64,000 nucleotides of DNA. Origin: Pseudomonas sp. S09G 359 (GTDB lineage Bacteria > Pseudomonadota > Gammaproteobacteria > Pseudomonadales > Pseudomonadaceae). Shown piece by piece: positions 58,201 to 64,000 of the stretch. Location: assembly GCF_002843605.1 (NCBI RefSeq), contig NZ_CP025263.1:2757501-2821500 (forward strand). The letters run 5' to 3'. Position 1 is the first letter of the stretch; every line of letters begins with the position of its first letter. The notes beneath the pieces are model-generated. The model saw only the letters and a list, made by a program, of their open reading frames with translations, was not told the DNA's origin and did no database searches. A program made the translations under genes and the position numbers.

Positions 58201-58947
58201 TCATGGGCGATAGAGATGCGCATGCCCAGCCCGATACAGCGATGATTCACTGAAATTGTCACTGGCCAACACCCGTCCCACCACAATCAGCGCCGTGCGC
58301 TTGAAACCTTTGGCCGCGACTTTTTCAGCGATATCGCTGAGGGTGCCAATCGCCCAATCCTGATCCGGCCAAGTTGCGCGGTGCACCACGGCAATCGGGC
58401 AATCTGCGCCATAGTGCGGCAGCAGTTCGGCGACGATCTTCTCCAGATGGTTGACCCCCAGGTGAATCGCCATGGTCGTGCCGTGCTGCGCCAGGCTGTC
58501 GAAGGCCTCGCCGGCGGGCATGCTGGTTTTGTCGGCATAGCGGGTCAGGATCACGCTCTGGGCGATATCCGGCAACGTCAGTTCGGCCTCCAGCAACGCT
58601 GCGCACGCGGCCACCGCCGTAACGCCGGGGATGATCTGGAACGGGATACCCAGCTCACGTAGCAGGCGGATCTGCTCGCCAATCGCGCCGTACAGGCTCG
58701 GGTCGCCGGAGTGCACGCGGGCCACGTCCTGGCCTTTTGCGTGCGCCGCCTTGATCAGGTCAATAATCTGTTCCAGGTGCAGCGCTGCGCTGTTGACCAC
58801 CTGTTCAGCCTGATGCCCCTCCAGTACCGCCGCCGGCACCAGCGAGCCGGCATAGATGATCACCGGGCAACTACGGACCAGCCGCTGGCCTTTGACGGTG
58901 ATCAATTCCGGGTCGCCGGGGCCGGCGCCGATGAAGTAGACGGTCAT
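58201..58947 (-). CDS. cobM: precorrin-4 C11-methyltransferase
   Basis: 248 residues. The corrin methyltransferase (SUMT-like) signatures are intact: YFIGAGPGDPELITVKGQR at the start, VARVHSGDPSLYGAIGEQ, and IPGVTAVAACAALLEAELTLP (split). It methylates precorrin-4 at C11 with SAM in the aerobic cobalamin pathway. AGGAA before ATG 58947 sets the start. It is last in the minus-strand unit behind cobE, with a 70-base gap. Confidence 0.95.
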   Translation of the reverse strand: MTVYFIGAGPGDPELITVKGQRLVRSCPVIIYAGSLVPAAVLEGHQAEQVVNSAALHLEQIIDLIKAAHAKGQDVARVHSGDPSLYGAIGEQIRLLRELGIPFQIIPGVTAVAACAALLEAELTLPDIAQSVILTRYADKTSMPAGEAFDSLAQHGTTMAIHLGVNHLEKIVAELLPHYGADCPIAVVHRATWPDQDWAIGTLSDIAEKVAAKGFKRTALIVVGRVLASDNFSESSLYRAGHAHLYRP

Positions 58948-59017
58948 GCAAAATTCCTGTCGAAAAACGGGCGAGCATGAAGACTGCTCATGTTCGCAAA
59001 GGGCGATTATCGAGGTT

Positions 59018-59410
59018 TTAGCCGGCGCAGGCCAACGCAAAGGTGGCCTGGGCGTTTTTTTGGCGAGTGATCAGCAGGCGGGCAGGGGCGTCGGCGAGGT
59101 TTTCGGCGAGGGCCAAGGCGGCGCTTTCGGCGATGCCGTAGCAGCCAGTATGGGTGAATGCGACGGCCGATTTATGGCTCAAGCGGCTTTCATACACGGC
59201 TAATTGCTCGACGCTGAAGCACTGCAAGGGCAGCTGCAGGCGCTCGGCCAGCGCGAGCAGCCCCGGCTCATCCTGCTTCAGATCGACGCTCGCCAGCGCG
59301 GTAATGCGCTGGCGGTCGATCCCACCTTCGGCCAGGGCGCGGTCAAACAGCGCCAGCAGGGTGTGCACTTCGCAGCCCCGCTGGCAGCCCAGGCCGACCA
59401 CCAGGGTCAT
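59018..59410 (-). CDS. cobE: cobalamin biosynthesis protein CobE (CbiG C-terminal type)
   Basis: 130 residues. It matches the stand-alone CobE/GbiG_C domain: LVVGLGCQRGCEVHTLLAL at the start, ALASVDLKQDEPGLLALAER, and the C-terminal VAFTHTGCYGIAESAAL (split). The domain is the C-terminal part of anaerobic CbiG; its aerobic-pathway role is not clear. The ATG 59410 overlaps the end of cbtA by four bases. Confidence 0.9.
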   Translation of the reverse strand: MTLVVGLGCQRGCEVHTLLALFDRALAEGGIDRQRITALASVDLKQDEPGLLALAERLQLPLQCFSVEQLAVYESRLSHKSAVAFTHTGCYGIAESAALALAENLADAPARLLITRQKNAQATFALACAG

Positions 59411-60111
59411 GCCGAGTAGTGGTCGTCGCGGTTGCGGCGGAACAGCCAGGCGCTGATCAGGCCCAGGGCCAGCCAGAACACCACGTTGGTCAGCTGCGAC
59501 GCGATCTTGAACTGCGCTTCCAGTGCTTCCGGGGCCAGCATCGAATGCACTTCCGGTTGTGGCGCACCGATCACGTGGGGCACGGCCAGGATCGCCACGC
59601 CCAGCACTTTGAGCAGCCAGTTGCGGCCGAACACCAGCAGCGCAATGCCGACGGCGGTAGAGGCGGCGGTACCGATCCACCAGATCTGGCGTTGCGCCAG
59701 GTCGGCAGCGGCGGTGCCCGGCAACTCCGGCGGCAGGCCCAGGGTGGGCGCCAGCACGAAGGTGGCGTAGCCGGCCAGGCCCCACAGCAGGCCTTGGGCG
59801 GTGCGGGTCGGGGTGCGCAGGGTGTAGAGGCCCGCCAGCATCAGGGCAAAGCCGACGGCGACCACCAGGTTGCCACCGGTGGTGGACAGCACGCGCTGCC
59901 AGCCGTCTTGCGGCTCCCAGGCCTCGGCGTCATGGCTGTGCTCGGCGGCGCCAGCGGCGTGTGCATGGGCCACTTCGGTGGCGGCCGGGGCGTTTTCAAA
60001 GGTTTCCGCCTGCAGGATCAACGGGGCGACCCAGAAACTTTGCAGCAGAGTCAGCAGCAGGGCGGCCAACAGGCCGGTGAAGCCTGCGGTTTGGGCAATA
60101 CGCTTGATCAT
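59407..60111 (-). CDS. cbtA: cobalt transporter subunit CbtA
   Basis: 234 residues with about five membrane segments. The first (GFTGLLAALLLTLLQSFWVAP) is followed by a His-rich periplasmic stretch (ATEVAHAHAAGAAEHSHDAE), typical of CbtA proteins, and motifs such as FALMLAGLYTLR and TLGLPPELPGT. CbtA and CbtB are a predicted B12-regulated cobalt uptake pair. ATG 60111 is 11 bases after the cbtB stop. Confidence 0.92.
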   Translation of the reverse strand: MIKRIAQTAGFTGLLAALLLTLLQSFWVAPLILQAETFENAPAATEVAHAHAAGAAEHSHDAEAWEPQDGWQRVLSTTGGNLVVAVGFALMLAGLYTLRTPTRTAQGLLWGLAGYATFVLAPTLGLPPELPGTAAADLAQRQIWWIGTAASTAVGIALLVFGRNWLLKVLGVAILAVPHVIGAPQPEVHSMLAPEALEAQFKIASQLTNVVFWLALGLISAWLFRRNRDDHYSA

Positions 60112-60122
60112 GTCGGCAGGCC

Positions 60123-60311
60123 TCAGTGGCACGGGAACGCGGCGCTGTGGCGGGTATCGTGAGCGGCGTTGTGCACCGCCTCGATATGCGAGAAACCGGC
60201 GAAATACACCAGGCACGCACCGAGGATCGACGCACCGATGGCGGCGGTCAGGCGCTGGCTCAGGGTTGAGGTGCTGCTGGCGGTGTGCGAAGTGCTGCTG
60301 ATGATCGACAT
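60123..60311 (-). CDS. cbtB: cobalt transporter subunit CbtB
   Basis: 62 residues: one membrane segment (AAIGASILGACLVYFAGF) and a His-rich tail (IEAVHNAAHDTRHSAAFPCH) that fits a cobalt-binding role and the CbtB family. AAGGGA seven bases before ATG 60311 is a good ribosome binding site. The gene is the first of the minus-strand cobalamin unit and lies right behind a cobalamin riboswitch. Confidence 0.9.
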   Translation of the reverse strand: MSIISSTSHTASSTSTLSQRLTAAIGASILGACLVYFAGFSHIEAVHNAAHDTRHSAAFPCH

Positions 60312-60419
60312 GGCGCGTCCCTTACGAGTGTCAGGGTGCACAGGCGCATGAAAACCCCGCGAGCCAGGCACGCAGGGTTCTGAACAGCGCCCGCCCACCG
60401 CGGGTTTGTTATCTGAATT

Positions 60420-60605
60420 TTTCGGGCCGGTCTCCGGGCTTGCGAGGGGATTCTGGTTAGAGTCCTGAAAGCATCGCCTTCCCATGCACGTGCACAGTGG
60501 CCATGACGCTTCGCTCGCTTACCGTTGCGGGGGCAGCACCGGACTTACCATAGACCATGGCTCACCGGTTTCCCGTTTCACCCCGTGAGGGGCACCCGAA
60601 ACAAG
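60420..60605 (-). promoter_or_regulatory. cobalamin riboswitch leading cbtB-cbtA-cobE-cobM
   Basis: Read on the minus strand the element contains GGGTGCCCC, AACGGGAAACCGGTG, GGTGCTGCCCCCGCAACGG, GGGAAGGCG and the B12 box AGCCCGGAGACCGGCC (60439-60424), in the order of known cobalamin riboswitches. It ends about 109 bases before cbtB. Cobalamin binding should reduce expression of the cobalt transporter unit. Confidence 0.93.
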
Positions 60606-60639
60606 ATGTGTAGGAGAGCATGGGCGGGCGACGGTAGTC

Positions 60640-60842
60640 AAATGCAGCGTGCCCCTGTAGCCTTGCACCTTCGAGGTTCTTCGGCCCAGGCCGGAGCTAA
60701 GAAGGGAACGCGGTTCAAGCCGCGGCTGCCCCCGCAACTGTGAAGGGTTCAGTTGACTGCCACGCCACTGCCGATACGGCGGGAAGGCGCAGCCAGCGCC
60801 GGTCGCAAGACCCGTAAGCCCCAAGCCAGGAGACCTGCCTCG
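60640..60842 (+). promoter_or_regulatory. cobalamin riboswitch leading cobW-cobN
   Basis: On the plus strand: AGCGTGCCCCT, GGGAACGCGGTTC with CCGCGGCTGCCCCCGCAACT, GGGAAGGCG, and the B12 box AAGCCAGGAGACCTGCC (60823-60839). It ends about 110 bases before cobW. It starts only ~35 bases from the 5' end of the divergent minus-strand riboswitch, so two separate switches share one promoter region. Confidence 0.93.
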
Positions 60843-60949
60843 CAACCGATTTTCTACTTTAACCGGGCGGGGTGATCCGGTGACGAAATCCGCTTCTGCG
60901 CGCCGCCGCAGGGCCTATCGTCCCGTATGCCCGCCCCAAAGGGCATCCG

Positions 60950-62017
60950 ATGAAAACACTGGCCAAACTCCCCGTCACCATCGTTACCGGCTTCCTCGGC
61001 TCGGGCAAGACCACGTTGCTGCGCCACATGCTCGACAACGCCCAGGGCCGTCGCATTGCCGTGATCGTCAACGAATTCGGCGAGTTGGGCATCGACGGTG
61101 AAATCCTCAAGCAATGCTCCATTGGCTGCACCGAGGAAGAAGCCAACGGCCGCGTGTACGAGCTGGCCAACGGCTGCCTGTGCTGCACCGTGCAGGAAGA
61201 GTTCTTCCCGGTGATGCGCGAGCTGGTTGCCCGCCGTGGTGACCTCGACCATATCCTCATCGAAACCTCCGGCCTGGCCCTGCCAAAACCCTTGGTGCAA
61301 GCCTTCCAGTGGCCGGAAATCCGCAGCGCCTGCACGGTTGATGCGGTGATCACCGTAGTCGACAGCCCGGCCGTGGCCGCCGGCACCTTCGCCGCGTTCC
61401 CGGACCAGGTGGATGCCCAGCGCAAGCTCGACCCGAACCTGGATCACGAATCGCCGCTGCACGAACTGTTCGCCGACCAACTGGCCAGCGCCGACCTGGT
61501 GATCCTGAATAAATCCGACCTGATCAGCGCCGAAGACCTGGCCCGCGTGCGTCTGGAAGTCGCTGAAGAACTGCCGCCTGCGGTGAAGATCATCGAAGCC
61601 AGCAGCGGTCGCCTGCCGCTGGACGTGCTGATCGGCCTGGGCGCCGGCTCCGAGGAGCATATCGACGGTCGCCACAGCCATCACGATCATCACCACGAAG
61701 GTGAAGACGACCACGACCACGACCACGACGCCTTCGATTCCATCTCCATTGACCTGCCCCAAGCCGACGAAGCGCTGCTGCTCGACGCCTTGACCCAACT
61801 GGTGGTGCAACACGGCATCCTGCGCGTCAAAGGCTTCGCTGCCATCCCGAACAAGCCGATGCGCCTGCTGATCCAGGGCGTGGGCACGCGCTTCGACAAG
61901 CACTTCGACCGTGCCTGGGGCGCTGACGAAGCCCGCATCACGCGGCTGGTGCTGATCGGCCAGGAGCTGGACGCGGCAGGCCTTGAAGCGCAATTGCGCG
62001 CTGCCCTCAGCGTTTAA
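60950..62017 (+). CDS. cobW: cobalamin biosynthesis protein CobW (metal-chaperone GTPase)
   Basis: 355 residues. G3E-family GTPase: Walker A GFLGSGKTTLLRHM, the metal-binding CxCC in NGCLCCTV, Walker B/G-box EFGELGIDG and LNKSDL. A His-rich linker (HSHHDHHHEGEDDHDHDHD, ~243-262) is probably a cobalt-binding stretch. CobW is thought to deliver Co2+ to the cobaltochelatase; CobN, its largest subunit, is the next gene. AAAGGG lies before ATG 60950. Confidence 0.95.
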   Translation: MKTLAKLPVTIVTGFLGSGKTTLLRHMLDNAQGRRIAVIVNEFGELGIDGEILKQCSIGCTEEEANGRVYELANGCLCCTVQEEFFPVMRELVARRGDLDHILIETSGLALPKPLVQAFQWPEIRSACTVDAVITVVDSPAVAAGTFAAFPDQVDAQRKLDPNLDHESPLHELFADQLASADLVILNKSDLISAEDLARVRLEVAEELPPAVKIIEASSGRLPLDVLIGLGAGSEEHIDGRHSHHDHHHEGEDDHDHDHDAFDSISIDLPQADEALLLDALTQLVVQHGILRVKGFAAIPNKPMRLLIQGVGTRFDKHFDRAWGADEARITRLVLIGQELDAAGLEAQLRAALSV

Positions 62018-62020
62018 CCC

Positions 62021-64000
62021 ATGCACCTGCTCAGGACTCAGCCCGGTGGTTTTGTCTCGGACGACAATATTGCCGACCTTGGACAAACTCCCGCCGAGCT
62101 GGTGATCCTCTGCAGCGGTGATTCCAGCCTGGCACTGCTGGCCGAAGCGGCGCAGCAGTTGCCCGAGGATTACCCCAGTTTCCGCCTGGCCAACCCGATG
62201 CAGGTGCAGAACCACGCCTCGGTCGACTTGTACGTCGACGAGGTGCTGCGCCACGCCAAGGTCATCCTGATTTCGCTGCATGGCGGCATCGGTTATTGGC
62301 GTTACGGTATCGAGCGGTTGGTGGAATTGGCCGAGCGCGGCGTGCAGCTGATCCTGGTGCCGGGCGATGACCGCCCCGACCCGGAACTCAGCGGCCTGAG
62401 TACCGTGGGTGTCGAGGCGCGCGACCGTCTGTGGCACTACCTGCGCCAGGGTGGCCTGGGCAATGCTCTGGATTTTTATCGCTGCCTCGCAAGTGGCTAT
62501 CTGGGCCGCGACTATGCCTGGGCCGAGCCGCAGACACTGCCGCGCACTGCGATTTATCACCCGCATACAGCCAATGCGAGCCTGCCTGACTGGCAGGCGG
62601 ATTGGCGCGCCGAGTGGCCGGTGGCGGCGGTGCTGTTCTACCGCTCCCACTTGCAGGCGGCCAACACCGGTTTTATTGACGTGTTCTGCCAACGTTTGCA
62701 GGCGGCGGGCCTCAACCCGTTGCCGATGGCGGTGGCCAGCTTGAAGGAGCCCGGCTGCCTGGCGGTGGTCGAGGACCTGCTGGACGAAGTAGGCGCGGCG
62801 GTGATTCTGAATACCACCGGCTTTGCCCAATCCAGCCCCGAAGCGCCGCACCTGCGCCCGTTTCGTCGCAATATCCCGGTGATTCAGGCGATCTGCGCCC
62901 AAGACAACCAACCCGGCTGGGAGGCCAGTGAGCAGGGCCTGGGCCCGCGCGACCTGGCGATGCACATTGCCTTGCCGGAGTTGGACGGGCGCATTATCAG
63001 TCGGCCGATCAGCTTCAAGGACCTGGCCTGGCGCAGCGAGCGCAGCCAGTCGGACGTGGTGTGCTACCGCGCCGCGCCCGAGCGTATGGATTTTGTCGCC
63101 GAGCTGGCGCGCCGCTGGGTCGAGTTGGCGCGGGTGCCGAATGCCGACAAACGCATCGCCCTGATCCTCGCCAACTACCCGACTCGCGACGGTCGCATCG
63201 GCAACGGCGTGGGCCTGGACACGCCGGCCGCCGCGCTGAATATCCTGCGTGCCCTGCAGGCCGAAGGTTACCCGCTGCCGGATACGCTGCCGCAAAGCGG
63301 CACCGCGCTGATCCATGATCTGCTCGGCGGCGTGACCAACGACCTCGACAGCCTCGACCTGCGCCCCTGCCATCAAAGCATGGCGTTGGACGACTATGAG
63401 GCGATGTTCAAGCGCCTGCCGCCCGCCAACCAGCAAGCCGTGCTGGAACGTTGGGGCGCACCCCATAACGACCCGATGTTTCGCGACGGGCGCATGATGA
63501 TCGCCGGCCTGCGCCTGGGCCTGACCTTTGTCGGCATCCAGCCGGCACGGGGTTATCAGGTCGACGCCAGCGCGGTGTACCACGACCCGGACCTGGTGCC
63601 GCCCCACGCGTACCTGGCGTTCTATTTCTGGTTGCGGCATACCTACGGCGCCCATGGCGTGATCCATGTGGGCAAGCACGGCAACCTGGAATGGCTGCCG
63701 GGCAAAGGCGTGGGCTTGTCGGAAAACTGCTGGCCGGATGCGCTGCTCGGGCCGCTGCCGAATATCTACCCGTTCATTGTCAACGACCCGGGCGAGGGCG
63801 CCCAGGCCAAGCGTCGTACCCAGGCGGTGATCATCGATCACTTGATGCCGCCGCTGACCCGCGCCGAAACCTACGGCCCGCTGCGCGACCTCGAGTTGTT
63901 GGCGGACGAGTACTACGAGGCGCAACTGCTCGACCCGCGCCGCGCTCTTGAGCTGCAGAAAGACATCCTCAAGCTGGTGCGCGAAACCCGCATCGACCAG
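62021..64000 (+). CDS. cobN: cobaltochelatase subunit CobN (partial, truncated by window end)
   Basis: 660 codons are visible and the frame runs off the right edge. The ATG is three bases after the cobW stop. Family motifs in this N-terminal half: LISLHGGIGYWRYGIERL, HVGKHGNLEWLPGKGVGLSE (close to residue 550) and YPFIVNDPGEGAQAKRRTQA. Full-length CobN is ~1250 residues and forms the ATP-dependent chelatase with CobS and CobT or ChlID-type subunits, inserting Co2+ into hydrogenobyrinate diamide. The partner genes would be to the right. Confidence 0.95.
   Translation, partial: MHLLRTQPGGFVSDDNIADLGQTPAELVILCSGDSSLALLAEAAQQLPEDYPSFRLANPMQVQNHASVDLYVDEVLRHAKVILISLHGGIGYWRYGIERLVELAERGVQLILVPGDDRPDPELSGLSTVGVEARDRLWHYLRQGGLGNALDFYRCLASGYLGRDYAWAEPQTLPRTAIYHPHTANASLPDWQADWRAEWPVAAVLFYRSHLQAANTGFIDVFCQRLQAAGLNPLPMAVASLKEPGCLAVVEDLLDEVGAAVILNTTGFAQSSPEAPHLRPFRRNIPVIQAICAQDNQPGWEASEQGLGPRDLAMHIALPELDGRIISRPISFKDLAWRSERSQSDVVCYRAAPERMDFVAELARRWVELARVPNADKRIALILANYPTRDGRIGNGVGLDTPAAALNILRALQAEGYPLPDTLPQSGTALIHDLLGGVTNDLDSLDLRPCHQSMALDDYEAMFKRLPPANQQAVLERWGAPHNDPMFRDGRMMIAGLRLGLTFVGIQPARGYQVDASAVYHDPDLVPPHAYLAFYFWLRHTYGAHGVIHVGKHGNLEWLPGKGVGLSENCWPDALLGPLPNIYPFIVNDPGEGAQAKRRTQAVIIDHLMPPLTRAETYGPLRDLELLADEYYEAQLLDPRRALELQKDILKLVRETRIDQ

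Noticed and set aside
60854..63925. 1023-codon minus-strand frame opposite cobW and cobN
   Set aside because: Antisense shadow; cobW and cobN motifs are on the plus strand and the riboswitch leads there.

Overview
The window looks like a chromosomal segment of a Pseudomonas, most likely the P. fluorescens group. The support is GC-rich Gammaproteobacterial coding sequence, genus-typical genes (DUF1652, ldcA, cti, two STN-type TonB receptors) and at least three families of paired inverted REP sequences (REPINs). The order nppD-C-B-A2-A1, mltD, gloB, methyltransferase, rnhA, dnaQ, ldcA, and further on cysI, metH, cti, nfuA, matches what I recall of the P. aeruginosa PA1807-PA1847 region. I see no tRNA, rRNA, CRISPR array, integrase or insertion sequence.

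Layout. 1-3857 (-): a large RHS/YD-repeat protein whose C-terminal toxin tip lies outside the window. 4.1-8.2 kb: an STN-type siderophore receptor, a small secreted protein and a LysR regulator. 8.3-11.1 kb (+): an AbrB-type permease, a fumarylacetoacetase-family hydrolase and an AraC regulator, probably a catabolic unit. 11.1-11.4 kb: an AT-rich, hairpin-dense non-coding stretch ending in a terminator. 11.4-13 kb: a PAS-GGEEF diguanylate cyclase, a DUF1652 protein and a tiny lipoprotein. 13.2-15.0 kb (+): a compact operon of a Trp/His (GHW) repeat secreted protein, an ECF sigma factor, a membrane protein (likely anti-sigma) and a periplasmic metal-sensor-like protein. 15.3-22.7 kb: mixed accessory genes (solute-binding domain protein, NUDIX, Gfo/Idh/MocA, RNase T2, phospholipase-D-like protein, a truncated TetR, alpha/beta hydrolase, LysE exporter, AraC). 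22.8-26.8 kb (-): a FecI-FecR-TonB receptor surface-signalling set.

27-34.4 kb (-): the five-gene nppA1A2BCD peptide/peptidyl-nucleoside ABC importer. 34.5-42.9 kb: mltD, gloB, a methyltransferase, rnhA, dnaQ, lysine decarboxylase ldcA coupled to a GNAT acetyltransferase, and a LysR. 43-48 kb: two small hypotheticals, a ChrR-like flavin reductase, poxB, an Old Yellow Enzyme and its divergent MerR regulator with a textbook 19-bp-spacer promoter. 48.2-50.7 kb: cysI with an overlapping DUF934 gene, plus a 37-residue membrane peptide. 51-58 kb: metH (with a perfect MetR-type box upstream and a DUF2970 gene behind it), cti and nfuA. 58.2-64 kb: a divergent cobalamin locus. Two B12 riboswitches lie back to back; one leads cbtB-cbtA-cobE-cobM on the minus strand, the other leads cobW-cobN (truncated by the window end) on the plus strand.

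The main working connections are: iron acquisition (two receptors, one with a dedicated sigma/anti-sigma pair); cobalt uptake and cobalamin synthesis under riboswitch feedback, next to the B12-dependent methionine synthase; sulfite reduction feeding methionine synthesis; and envelope functions (Cti, MltD, the GHW/ECF operon).
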